Shown: positions 21,301 through 29,830 of the stretch, in pieces
How the letters are laid out: each line of letters opens with the position of its first letter
Position numbering within the stretch: position 1 is the first letter of the stretch
DNA from: Tetrapyrgos nigripes
Taxonomy: Eukaryota > Basidiomycota > Agaricomycetes > Agaricales > Campanellaceae
DNA length: 64,000 nucleotides
NCBI GenBank assembly: GCA_013368315.1
Contig: JAACJM010000322.1
Location: 1 to 64,000, forward strand
Direction: 5' to 3'
Made by a program: the position numbers and the translations under genes
The notes under the pieces: generated by a model
What the model was told of the DNA's origin: nothing
The model's database searches: none
What the model saw: the letters and a program-made list of their open reading frames with translations, nothing else

Positions 21301-22455
21301 GGATATTGTGGGGTATTCATGTAAATCTGTATGGATAATTTGAAAAGGACGAGTAGCACGTCGTTCGTTAGGAGGGTAAGCCTGTCTGGGAGTTTTGCCT
21401 TCAAGACAGCCTTTGCACAAAGGAAGTTCCTTCGGAATAATGAATTCAGGAGTGCCAAGGGTGTGTTGTCGGACATGTTTTAGAACATCACGAGAGGGAT
21501 GCCCTATACGACGATGTAAGATGTCGTAGTTGATAAGATAAATCAAAAGATTGGCTTTAGAAGCGACAATTTTCGATTTGTGTGGAAGATAGTATAGCGT
21601 TTCTTCCGGTATACGCTTTGAGAAAGTCAAGAATGTTGTATTTCTCGAAATGGTGATATGATCGGAGTTACCGCGCATAAACATGTTGTCATTTAAGAAT
21701 TGACCGACAGATAAGAGTCGTTGATTTAGATCGGGAATGTAATAGACCGGATATAATTTCATAACTCTTTTACGTTGAGAGATCAGGACTGTTCCGGATG
21801 CACGAATGTTCGTGAATCCATTGGCAGTTTTCACTGGAATTGGTTTTATATAACTCAATTCAACAAAGTCATTGATGTCCAACGTAAAATGCGCTGATGC
21901 TCCAGAATCAAGTAACCATCCATCACTGAAGTGGATTTTAACAGTATCAGATCTCTTTTTCTTACACTTCTGGCATAGTGAGAACAGAGTGCCACAGGCA
22001 CATAAATATTGATTGTTGCCGCCAGGGCTAGTGTACAGATCATTATAAATAAAAGGGGTTGTTAAACCCAGAGGAGCGGTATGTAATAAATATATACATG
22101 AAGAACCTGCTTCCAAATTACGAGCTGCTGGAAAAAGCGCATCAGTACTTTTATTCATAAGATCTGAATTGAGATCTGACCTGAGATAACCGTTGTCCAT
22201 GCCAGAGACTTCAGAGTCTAAGGACCAGCCATAATTATTTGCGGCATTGACGGTAACCATGACGGGGGTAGAAGGTCGTGGACTTGGAATTCCGTACGAT
22301 GAGGTGTCCTCTACGGGTGACGTAGGAAGACTCATCCTGCCGAGGGATGGTGGAGTCGACATGTACTCGAGGTCGCTTGTTTCGGATAGACTCGGTGACA
22401 TGCTCCGAAGTTCTGGCATTGAACTTGGAGTTGGAGCCCTGGAGGGTAATTCCAT
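18373..22455 (-). CDS. Copia Pol polyprotein (protease, integrase, RT, RNase H)
   Basis: 1,360 residues, intact, ATG at 22455. Order: low-complexity Ser/Pro N-terminus (1-110), a Cys cluster (CACGTLFSLCQKCKKK, about 150-165), protease D-S-G (LLDSGASAHF, D183), GAG-pre-integrase zinc site (HRRIGH... CKGCLEGKT), integrase core with D in IIHTDLHEYP, D in WMSDMGGEF and E in NGRAERFIRTL, a proline/charged linker, RT with VYVDDALFCG, and RNase H with AYTDSDWGSD, SSTEAEYMAL and TKHIDIRYHFVRE. It catalyses reverse transcription and integration. The same frame continues upstream across one TGA (22480-22482) into the second gag frame. The ATG could be used on its own, but a fusion is more usual for Copia. 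Confidence 0.95.
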   Translation of the reverse strand: MELPSRAPTPSSMPELRSMSPSLSETSDLEYMSTPPSLGRMSLPTSPVEDTSSYGIPSPRPSTPVMVTVNAANNYGWSLDSEVSGMDNGYLRSDLNSDLMNKSTDALFPAARNLEAGSSCIYLLHTAPLGLTTPFIYNDLYTSPGGNNQYLCACGTLFSLCQKCKKKRSDTVKIHFSDGWLLDSGASAHFTLDINDFVELSYIKPIPVKTANGFTNIRASGTVLISQRKRVMKLYPVYYIPDLNQRLLSVGQFLNDNMFMRGNSDHITISRNTTFLTFSKRIPEETLYYLPHKSKIVASKANLLIYLINYDILHRRIGHPSRDVLKHVRQHTLGTPEFIIPKELPLCKGCLEGKTPRQAYPPNERRATRPFQIIHTDLHEYPTISYHKYKYIIVFFDDYTSDAWIRFLKDKKQPLTATRQFLAMVETQYKTKVEQWMSDMGGEFIKGTYREMLLEKGVKILNSAPYIHQQNGRAERFIRTLMDKALAMMKLACLPESWWEYAVRHGLYVYRRTPLRRHKWITPFEMLEKEKPCIDHLRVFGCGAYVFKPEETRKNKLASKSELMTYLGVAPGERGNLFMRTNNAEFTSPQAVFEEDFFPRCKTQSRNSKQLPIESSQNDDTPLPQTIPDDDDEDFNHRPPCIPSTRRLDQLRDDEPEQDPPPSSPDSDSEPRRTVTPPPEETPPPQAPRKPRAPRQRRPPTEPMRRSERTGTVPKRYGDKHPVEVERDLEPQIAADKRAEAKAKAERDARRENRRQQAAEQQVPGPSSASGSAPQGEQQAESDDSARPESEEMAEPCREGGVSINFLLMQAIAPGEIDSHLLIQKVTSKNDGNQPNVRNIREWTFKDIARLPIAEQEEWKVACREELEALRKRDTYELVERPKDRKVIKNRWVFDIKTDGRKKARLVAKGFSQVEGIDFDQIYLPVVRFETVRLIFALAALKGWHVSSVDVRSAYLYGLLDEEIYMEQLEAFKVKGQEHKVVRLLRALYGLKQAGLAWWKSLDKSMAELGFKRIISDAGIFIHKRYDANNNLIENSIVIAVVYVDDALFCGANKTLVLRLKGDFMKRWECRDLGDAKEFLRMRITRKGSKISLDQCAYLDKILETYGMQNAKASATPLPGNYHPLPLPEDTPVNYTLRQSYQEIIGSLLYLMLGTRPDISFAVTKLAQFAANPSQEHYNKAKDICRYLVGTRKYALVYNGRGGEGLSAYTDSDWGSDPGTRKSQTGFFLQLAQAPFSWTSRQQKTVALSSTEAEYMALSDCSRQVCWFKTLLSEIEYPLHAIPIYGDNQGSIFIASNPVTDKQTKHIDIRYHFVREKVIDETVKLFFIEGSNNPADLLTKALDCVKFEKFRKQLGLQFYN

Positions 22456-22479
22456 CCCTCCTAGTCCGATTGTTGTGTC

Positions 22480-23520
22480 TCACTGCCAATCGATTAGCTC
22501 GTCGTACCTTCCATCCTCGTTTTGGAGATGAGGAGTCAGCCATTCCCATCCCGTCGAAGTCGTTCCAGGTGTTGGGCTTGCAACACGGCTGGATGGTAAG
22601 GACTGAGTGGTCATGCCATTGGGATGTGCAGGAAGTGAGCCACTTTGCATCTCGCTGCGGACTGCAGTAATGCGTTGGACCAGAGAAAGAGTGCCCGTTG
22701 GGGCAACGGTGTTCAGTGCTGCTCTGAGTGGTTCCCCATAGATGTGTAGGGAATCCTCCGGATTCTGGAACCTCTCCCCAAGGTGCATTGCGCACTGGAG
22801 TATATCGGCAGCAGGATCCTGGGCAAGACGGTCGATAAGTGGAACAGGGGTCCTGGTGTCCTGAGGCACCCTTGCACCTGACTCCGTCATTGTGGAGCCA
22901 AACACACTTCCGAGTTCCGATGTGTTCACCAGGGTGTCCTCGTTCGAATTGGCATCTTCTTCCTGAACGCATGCCATATCGGCATCTGAACTGGTCTGAG
23001 TTCCGGGATATTCACCGTTCCAACCGTTCCAGTTACCAGCATCACCCCAACCATCAGAAGATGATTGGAGATTGTTCCAATAGATGCGTTCCGTGAGAGT
23101 GCGTTTGGGACGAGGAGCAGGAGTAAGTGAAGTGAAGGAGGAAAGATCGGGATGAGACATGACGACATCTTCAAGAGTAGCAACAGTCTCACCAGATGGT
23201 CTAGCGCCAATATCACGTGCAAGGTTGATAGCTCTTTTGGTACCTGTGAAGAAGGCGTCAAAAGGCTTTTCCGTTTCCATGAAGAATGGCTTATGGGTAT
23301 CAACTGCAGCGGGCATGTCGACGACGATGACTGTGTGCATCATGGGAGACATATCACCATGAGCGAGATGTGCTTGACCTTGTCTCTTGGCCTGTTCAGA
23401 CTTTCCAGCTCGACCTCCTCGACGGAAATGAGCTTTTCCCTTGCCCTTCCCCTTGCCCCTTCCCTTGTTATTTCCGTTAGAGCCGTTGGCTCTGTTAGTG
23501 CCGCTGCTGCTGTTGGAAAC
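22480..23520 (-). CDS. Copia Gag C-terminal/linker frame
   Basis: In the +1 frame relative to gag, sequence that follows naturally from gag begins near 23515: GTNRANGSNGNNKGRGKGKG, a Gly/Lys/Arg-rich nucleic-acid-binding stretch (RRGGRAGKSEQAKRQ). A long linker follows with WGDAGNWNGWNGEYPG and ends DELIDWQ at the TGA 22480-22482. Eight codons later, in the same frame, lies the ATG of pol. No canonical zinc knuckle is seen; the RG-rich segment probably replaces it. Only the part after about 23520 is expected to be translated as Gag. Confidence 0.6.
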   Translation of the reverse strand, partial: VSNSSSGTNRANGSNGNNKGRGKGKGKGKAHFRRGGRAGKSEQAKRQGQAHLAHGDMSPMMHTVIVVDMPAAVDTHKPFFMETEKPFDAFFTGTKRAINLARDIGARPSGETVATLEDVVMSHPDLSSFTSLTPAPRPKRTLTERIYWNNLQSSSDGWGDAGNWNGWNGEYPGTQTSSDADMACVQEEDANSNEDTLVNTSELGSVFGSTMTESGARVPQDTRTPVPLIDRLAQDPAADILQCAMHLGERFQNPEDSLHIYGEPLRAALNTVAPTGTLSLVQRITAVRSEMQSGSLPAHPNGMTTQSLPSSRVASPTPGTTSTGWEWLTPHLQNEDGRYDELIDWQ

Positions 23521-24274
23521 TAGGGTTACCGTCCTTTCGCTTGACAGCTGAAAGACGATTGGCTTGGGCTTTCCCTGAAGGCCCTTTGAAAGCTCCTTGG
23601 CGAGATTCCCAGATATTGAGAATCTCGCTTTGTAGATCATCAAGATTCTGATTGTCGACTTGTTGAATCGAACATTGAGTATACATATTAATGAGATACT
23701 CATATCTGGGGGGTAGTTTCGAGATGATGAACATGACGATGAGGAAGTTGGTGATTTTTGTAAGGGAATTGCCGGAGTGGTCGTCAGTAGGGATACCGGC
23801 GGCACTGACCCTACCGAAGTGCATGCGAATAAGCTCAATCGCAGCACTAGGATTAGCGTCGTTGGGAATGGTGATGGAGGTAGCACGTTTGAAATCCGTG
23901 TAGATTGCGGAAACACCAGGTTTCCCGTAGGTCTTCTTGAGAAAGACCCAAATTGCCTTGGCAGTGGTCATTCCGAGCGTCTTCTGACGAACGGGAGGAG
24001 AGAGACGAAGTTTGATAGACCCCATGGCCTTATCGTTCTTCTCATCCCAGTCAGCCTGTTTCTTTTGAGCCGCCGTGATAGCCTCAGCTTGAGCCGCTGT
24101 GTCTTCTTCAGTTAGAGGGGAGACGGTACTCACTTCGGCATCATTGGGGCGATCAGAGCTAAGGACAGAACTAAGTCCAGTAGCCTGCAACCAGGCGAGA
24201 AGGATGTCAGCCCAGATGTTGAAATCAATACCGGTGAAGACGGGGACAGTAGTCATCAGGACGTTGGAGGACAT
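23495..24274 (-). CDS. Copia Gag N-terminal frame (capsid-like)
   Basis: ATG at 24274, 259 residues ending at TAA 23495-23497. It contains the Copia gag pattern: FTGIDFNIWADILLAWLQAT, then AIWVFLKKTYGKPG, an LTKITNFLIVMFIISKLPP helix and a C-terminal polyglutamine (FQQQQRH). It forms the particle shell. After the glutamine codons the coherent reading continues one base ahead (+1), not in this frame. Confidence 0.85.
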   Translation of the reverse strand: MSSNVLMTTVPVFTGIDFNIWADILLAWLQATGLSSVLSSDRPNDAEVSTVSPLTEEDTAAQAEAITAAQKKQADWDEKNDKAMGSIKLRLSPPVRQKTLGMTTAKAIWVFLKKTYGKPGVSAIYTDFKRATSITIPNDANPSAAIELIRMHFGRVSAAGIPTDDHSGNSLTKITNFLIVMFIISKLPPRYEYLINMYTQCSIQQVDNQNLDDLQSEILNIWESRQGAFKGPSGKAQANRLSAVKRKDGNPSFQQQQRH

Positions 24275-24579
24275 CTTTGATAATATCTGGGGAAGTCAAC
24301 TGTCAGCATTTATCCATATGCAGAATAAGAAGGCAGCATTAAATGCGCCATGCGAAAGTGAAAAGAGGCAGCGATGAACGCGCCATGACAGTGACTACTC
24401 CCCTAGATTGTCAACAACTGCAGCTGGACATAAGTCCTGCGCTGTTGGACATATCGTCAAGCCATTAAGGGCGACGCAGGCTGCCACAAAGGGCGCCACA
24501 GGCTGCCATGAAGGCGCCATCTAGGTAGTATGCGAAGTCTATGGTTTGCAGCCATTGAAGGCGCTCCCAAGGGCCTTCG

Positions 24580-24591
24580 GGGCCCATAACC
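24580..24591 (-). promoter_or_regulatory. Copia primer-binding site matching tRNA-iMet anticodon arm
   Basis: Sense strand GGTTATGGGCCC immediately after the 5' LTR. It is complementary to GGGCCCAUAACC, the anticodon-loop region (anticodon CAU) of eukaryotic initiator methionine tRNA, as in the half-tRNA priming known for Drosophila copia. Confidence 0.8.
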
Positions 24592-24960
24592 TGTTAAGCA
24601 GGCATGGTACGGCTTGTACACTACTAAACGCAGTGGCAACTACGCAACTTACCTGTGGATAAAGAGTAGCTTGTAAGGCTAGTTAGAGGCTTGTTAGAGC
24701 GATGTGGGTTAAGTATGAAACTTGTTATTTGGAGGACTATCTACCAGTCCTTATATACCTTTAAGGAGGTACAAATACATGTAAACTAATACTAGAGTAA
24801 CAATAAGATTCTATTGTACTGGATAGAACAATGCTGGTTTCGTACACTATTGTCGTACTACACTTTATTGTCTATATAATCTTATTGTTCTATATATAAC
24901 TACTACTATTGTTCTACATAGAATACGTTGATGGCTGCAACTGAATGCGCCAATTCAACA
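24592..24960 (-). repeat. Copia 5' LTR
   Basis: 369 bp, identical by eye to the 3' LTR at 17898-18266. Followed by the target duplication ATTTT at 24961-24965. Confidence 0.95.
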
Positions 24961-24965
24961 ATTTT

Positions 24966-25410
24966 TACCTTCGAGAAGACTGGTTATTAGCTACTCGCTG
25001 AAAACAGCTCTTTGATCTACTACGTAACCAACTGACGTTCATCGGGGTGATTGCCTGGTACTTTGATGGTTGGAACTTGAAGCTAGTCAAAATGAAAACA
25101 ACTTTAAACTTATGCCAACTGCCAGTGATTTACCAACAGTTTCACAACATAGTACCCTGAGGCGCCAACTTCGAAGTTCAAGAAGAAATAGCATTGGCAA
25201 AGTATACATATGTAGTACGTACATCTCTCTTACCGTTGTTTTTCCTTCACATTCTATGGATATCATCGTTCTTCTTAGTTCATCTGAATCGTCTCTATGC
25301 ACATATTCGGAGGAAAGGAAAGAGAAAACTCAAAGCGTTATATAGCCCCGGTAGTATGTCATCATGTGTATCACGAAAAGAAAAGAAAAGAAAAAAGGAA
25401 AGACTCGGAA
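24966..25410. other. Spacer without recognised gene
   Basis: About 445 bp between the Copia element and the segmental duplication D1. It contains an A/G-rich tract (GAAAAGAAAAGAAAAG, about 25376-25400) just before D1 begins. No gene is supported. Confidence 0.5.
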
Positions 25411-25500
25411 GGGTGAATGAAAGGTTATGTAGAGACTCACCTCCTCGTCCCGTCCAGACGCCTGGAAGGAGTGACGCGCTGACAAATCACTCCTCACTCC

Positions 25501-27764
25501 CTACTCCTCATCAGTCAACTCTTCCCCCCTCCTCACTCCTCTATGCGCACCCATCTGTGCCCTCCCTCCTTGTCCCGGTCTCCCGTCCCCATTCCCATGT
25601 CCATTCGCTACCTCACCCTCACCCTCGCCCCCATCGTTTTGCTCAGGTCTGAACACAGAATCGGATTCAGATTCGCTCCACCGTCGTCTAGCCCAAGCCC
25701 TTCCATCGGTGTAGGGTAGGGTACGGAGTGGGAGGAGGAGTGTGTACAGGGGGCTTTTTTTCATACCCAGTTTCCGTGCCGAGTGTTGGACGGTCGGTCA
25801 GTCGATGGGGGACGTAACGTAGTGAGTTTGAGGAGCGTAGCGTAGTTGGGCGACATGAGGTCGAGGTCCGAGGTTAGATGGGAAAAGGCGAGCAGAGAAG
25901 ACAGGAAAAAGAAAAGGAAAGATAGCGTTAGCACATCATCAACCGTGGCAATGAAACGAAACGACGAAAGAAGAGACGAAAGGAGGCCAAGGGCGAGGCA
26001 ATGAGCAAGAAAAGCAACGGACACGGAAAGGGGACAAGGATGGGGAACAGAGAGCGAGAAAGCAAGAAAAAGAATACAGGTACTCACTATCCATGCTCCC
26101 CAATATTAAAAAACAATATCAGATTTTTTATTTTCCTGTGTGTCTACGCGTCAGCCTCTAGAAGGAAACCAAGGGGGAAAAAACTTCCGAGAAAGAAATG
26201 AAGAGAAGGACACGAAAGAAAACTCACCCTAAATCATACCCATTCCCAAACATCTCCCCCCGACTCAACGCGACCTTTCTATACACCTCGTTGTCTTGGG
26301 CTTCGACGGATGTTTCGCCTGGAATAGACGTCAGCTTTATGAACCCTTACCCCGCATCATAAAACATCCAATGGAGCGTGAAACGAGAACGAAAAATAGG
26401 GAAAGGGAAGATTAGAGTTGTAATGGAAAGAAACCCACCTCGCATAACCGCCCACAAAGCAACGATCAACATAACCCCGACCGCGAAGGAGAGTACGGCG
26501 GAGAGGATGAAGGAGAGGATGAATAGGATTGGGGGTATGTGGGAAGGAAAGGGGGGCTTTTTTGTCATAGAATGGGCCAGGGGGAAGCGAGACCCGGTGT
26601 GTGATCACGTGACGTTGGGACGCGACGAATGGCACAAGTAGGTAGGTAGGTAGGGGTTGGGTAGCGTAGGGAGACGTAGGGAGAGGCATATGAAAGGGCA
26701 GGTAGGAGGACGGAAAGAAAGAGGATCAGTAAGCAAACCGAAAGTGAAGACGAAGATGTACTGAAAGCGCAGAAACACAGATAGGATAGGATAGGATACA
26801 CACCTCATTTCTCAACCCCAACGCCTCGAAAAATAGAGGATATCCTAGGAGGACGAACAGGACTGTGGAGAGCCAGAGGTAGGCCCTACAGGAGAAAGGG
26901 TAAAGAAAGAAAGGGAAGGAGTTTCGTTAGAAGAGAGACGAAGAGGAAGGAGAAGGAAGACGGACGTACATAAACAGAATAAAATGTCTCTCGTTGTATA
27001 TCCCAACGCATTGGTTTATCCCTACAAAGACGACGGAGTTGGCAAAAGGGGAGCTGGAAAGGGGAAGGATGGCTTACACTAGAAGCGTGTTAACAATGGA
27101 AAAAGACAAAGAAAGGAGGAACACTCACAGGACAATGATGATCATACTTTAATACGCAACGTTTACATATCCTACAATGATGTGCTCTCTCCGTTGGGGA
27201 AACGTCGTCGTCAGCCTTATACTCTACACGTCGTCAAGGGGGAATACTCACTTCTGGCCTCATCGCTGTACACTTTCTACACTTCGTCATATCCGCCTTG
27301 GTTATATTCCATTCGTCTAGTCCTGCTTCCTCTAAAGACCCTTCCTCTGCATCAACCGTCTCTAACGGTCTATACCGATTCGCAGCTCTAGATTTCGCCT
27401 TCCTCGGTCTAGCCCAAGTCCAGCTCTGCGGAAACGTCGTAGCGGGTTCCATAGGCTCTGCATCTACAAAGCCAGGTGGAGTCGTGCAAACCAGATAGTA
27501 GTGTGTAAATAGGTTCAGAGCAATGAGGATACAGAGGGGTCCAGTGAGGAGTTTGTATGACAGGGTTGGGTAGACGATATCGACTTAAATAGAGTCAGTA
27601 TCTCTGCTAACAGGATAGTAGAGGTACTCACAAAAAGACAGCGCGCCCATGGATATCAACACTATTGCAAATGTAACGAAGAAAGGCCCTGCCGCGCCTG
27701 TAAGACGGTCCCCCCATTTCTCTAGTGTTTTGAAGCATCCAATGACTTGTTTTTGGCACAACAT
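25501..27764 (-). CDS. DHHC-type palmitoyltransferase, D1 copy (intact)
   Basis: Exons: 27764-27632, 27583-27252, 27188-27129, 27078 (one base), 27021-26970, 26885-26804, 26556-26439, 26318-26228, 26135-26088, 25753-25501. They sum to 1,170 nt and encode 389 residues with no stop. Membrane segments lie near residues 24-44, 53-76, 194-212 and 228-255. The zinc/catalytic domain is [20 protein letters not shown] then DHHCPW (catalytic Cys174). The TTxE-like motif is ETSVE at 261-265, followed by GYDLG and [10 protein letters not shown], then [10 protein letters not shown] and a charged tail. It would S-acylate proteins at Golgi/ER membranes. The 253-nt and 334-nt introns (26803-26557, 26087-25754) are long and their borders are the least certain. 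Subfamily not assigned. Confidence 0.8.
27022..27128 (-). other. Predicted one-nucleotide exon between two introns of the DHHC gene
   Basis: Minus-strand intron 27128-27079 (50 nt, GTGAGTG...CTTCTAG), a single T at 27078, then intron 27077-27022 (56 nt, GTAAGCC...TTTGTAG). Joining CCT + T + GG gives Pro-Trp, completing the invariant DHHCPW and keeping the frame. Removing either intron alone, or both without the T, gives a stop or loss of frame. D2 has the same layout at 55021 with consensus donors GTAAGTG and GTAAGTC. Confidence 0.7.
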
Positions 27765-28260
27765 TTTCGTCTCTGCTGCTGCGGTGGGGGGAGGTCGTCG
27801 AGGACGATGACAAGAATTGATGTTGTTGGGGTTACGGTTTGTGTGCTGCGGCTCATATCATCGTCCGTTTCTCCTTTCTCCAATGACTTACTCGTGAAAG
27901 TTTCATAAAACTGCTCGTCAATACAAGGCACTTCAAAGTCACCAGAAAGATGTATGATTGCATGACTTACGAGGTAATTATCCCGCTTCATCGCTGTTAA
28001 ACTCGTTGTACTGATTATTGACTTTCTCATACTAGGAAGTGCCTGGCGAATACAAGTAATTCAGGTGAGATGTCAGACGGAAGGACTCGGACCTTCAAAT
28101 CGTTGAGAAAATGTTCTTGTTGGGAGGGTTTTGGGACGGAGTTGAAGAGGTCAAGAGGGAGAGTTTCCGGCGTCAGCGGGAAGGAAATATACCTTCGTAG
28201 AGGAGAGCTGCATACTTTGGATGGGTCCATGGGAGTCTTGAGCTGGTTAAAACCCCACAA
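27765..28260 (-). other. Conserved but unrecognised sequence upstream of DHHC gene
   Basis: A minus-strand open frame at 28260-28027 (containing LPLDLFNSVPKPSQQEHF and DISPELLVFARHFL), followed by good donor/acceptor pairs down to 27800, is retained in D2 (56208-55975) with two residue changes. It could be the end of another gene, an alternative 5' part of the DHHC transcript, or 5' UTR. No domain is recognised. Confidence 0.3.
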
Positions 28261-28593
28261 ATATACTGCATGCAGTATGAAAACGAAAAACTTGGGCGGA
28301 TGGGCCAGTCGCAGTTGGTATGTAAGTATAAGTGCATTATCCGTTCATCCTTATCGAATCGTACCAACTTCGTTTTATTTTCGTATAGATATTCCTCTTC
28401 CCTTTTCCACGCAATATCCTCCTTTTCGTAGGGACCTTCAGTTTCTCGATATCACTAATCTCGCTAACCACATTTTCTTTATGCTTCGTCGACTTACTGT
28501 GATCATAAACTCATAAACAAGCAACAAGTTCACGGTTCATACGCTTTCACGAGACATCCACCATCATAAGTAGCTTTCCACATGTACAATTGA

Positions 28594-28817
28594 CTACAGA
28601 CAAGTAGTGCATACTGAATCACCGCAAAAGCATTCGTTGCTTGCCGCCGGATCTGGAAATCAATATTCAAGTAGGTCAATCAGGAAAGCCGCCGAGTAAG
28701 TATCTACTTACCAGCAACCGGGGAAGCGTGAACTTGATAGCCCAGCAGAGACTGCATCCCCAAAGCAATACCGATGATGAAAGCTAGGGTGGAGGTCGAT
28801 TGCTTGAAAAGTTGCAT
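28594..28817 (-). CDS. Small cysteine-rich secreted protein, D1 copy
   Basis: Two exons, 28817-28712 and 28652-28594, joined by a 59-nt GT-AG intron (28711-28653; GTAAGT...TTTCCAG). The 54-residue product has a lysine-containing start MQLFKQ, a hydrophobic core (LAFIIGIALGMQSLLGY) typical of a signal peptide, likely cleavage after HAS or PVA, and a mature part of about 20 residues ending NECFCGDSVCTTCL with four cysteines (C-x-C-x5-C-x2-C). The gene has a 5'-UTR intron (28910-28839) and a TATA box (28984-28979). The D2 copy at 56767-56544 appears identical over the coding region. Such size and cysteine content fit fungal small secreted proteins or effectors; the function is unknown. Confidence 0.7.
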
Positions 28818-28978
28818 TTCGGTGTAATATGCAGGTAGCTAATGGAGAAAGTCATTTGCGGTCAGGGTAGAAGTGGATGCTCAGATGAAGGATCGTACTG
28901 AGTGGCTTACTGATTTCACTGAGTTGTGTGAGGTGTGAAGAGAATGCACTCTGGGAGTCTTTACGATGACAAGCCGGA

Positions 28979-28984
28979 TTTATA
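28979..28984 (-). promoter_or_regulatory. TATA box of the small secreted protein gene (D1)
   Basis: Minus strand GGATATAAATCC, about 70 nt upstream of the 5'-UTR intron donor at 28910. The same box occurs in D2, once in each of two tandem promoter units. Confidence 0.55.
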
Positions 28985-29783
28985 TCCTTGTCCAAGGACC
29001 AGATTTCTATCTATTTCTGGATAGGTACCCGACAATGAATCGATCGAACACTAGGAACTTCAACTTCCGCCGCTGTGGGAAGTACATTGAGCGCAAGAGT
29101 CCTTGTATCATATCACTTGCACTTGATTCCAAAATCAGGTGAAGGCGATTTGCTGCCACGAATGCTTTGCGGACTTTGATTGAAACCCATTTTATACATA
29201 GCCAGGGACGAAGTGGGTCGATAGAGGGGGGAGAAACAGTCGAGCATTAGTCCTCGCTGTCGTGAAAGTTATAACAAAGTCTCCGATCAGTACTTAGATA
29301 ACTTATAATTACAACTTACCTGCGACTTCCCGCCTTGCAGATTTCTTCTGAAACAAGCCTCTTTCTACTCTTTCTTAGGATCCGGGTCAGTTTCTACTCT
29401 TTTGCATCTTTTACGGTAACCAGGCTCTGCCTTATTTTGGGAAATCTACAAAAATGTTGCGAACTGCCTGACGGTTGGCATCTGAAGACTGGAGTCGTGA
29501 TACTCAAAGGAGCCTTGCTTTCAATACAAGTTCCATGAAGAACCTGCGCAAGAAACCAACAAACCTTATCATTCGCAATGTTAAAACAAGCTCACGTGCT
29601 AACGACACTTTCTGTTGCACGCTCTTGACATCTTTCATATGCGGCCCCATCACGTGCAAACGACACTTTTGTTGTGCACTCCTGGATATCAGTTCAAAAA
29701 TGCCGCCCAAAAAAACGAACAGTATTCCAGAGGTTCAAGAAGAAAATTTTGAACGGCGGAAAGAACCGAGGTTGGACCTGCAT

Positions 29784-29790
29784 TATAAAG
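29784..29790 (+). promoter_or_regulatory. TATA box of NACHT-WD40 gene (D1)
   Basis: TATAAAG 41 bp upstream of the ATG at 29831, so transcription should start close to the start codon. Conserved in D2 (58145-58151). This position supports 29831 over the upstream ATG at 29700. Confidence 0.5.
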
Positions 29791-29830
29791 TTGGAATGAG
29801 TACTTAACTTCTCACTAAGGAATTACAAAC

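Larger units (their letters stand above)
17898..24960 (-). mobile_element. Ty1/Copia LTR retrotransposon, young and complete
   Basis: 7,063 bp, minus strand, flanked by the 5-bp target duplication ATTTT (17893-17897 and 24961-24965). The two 369-bp LTRs (17898-18266 and 24592-24960) appear identical base for base by eye, implying a very recent insertion. Order in sense: LTR, primer site, gag, second gag-like frame, pol (protease-integrase-RT-RNase H), polypurine tract, LTR. Integrase before RT defines Copia. The 1,360-codon pol is uninterrupted. Expression of the full polyprotein would need a +1 shift and read-through of one UGA (separate finding). Confidence 0.95.

Noticed and set aside
22235..22972. 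Cys/His-rich minus-strand frame overlapping the Copia linker as a zinc-finger protein
   Set aside because: It overlaps the coherent gag-pol linker frame in another phase and its Cys/His spacing matches no known finger.
24580..24591. tRNA-iMet-like sequence as a tRNA gene
   Set aside because: Only 12-17 nt match and they sit exactly after LTRs; these are primer-binding sites.
29700..29810. Short frame starting MPPKK upstream of the NLR gene as its N-terminus
   Set aside because: It lies upstream of the TATA box at 29784 and differs in frame between D1 and D2 because of one extra A.
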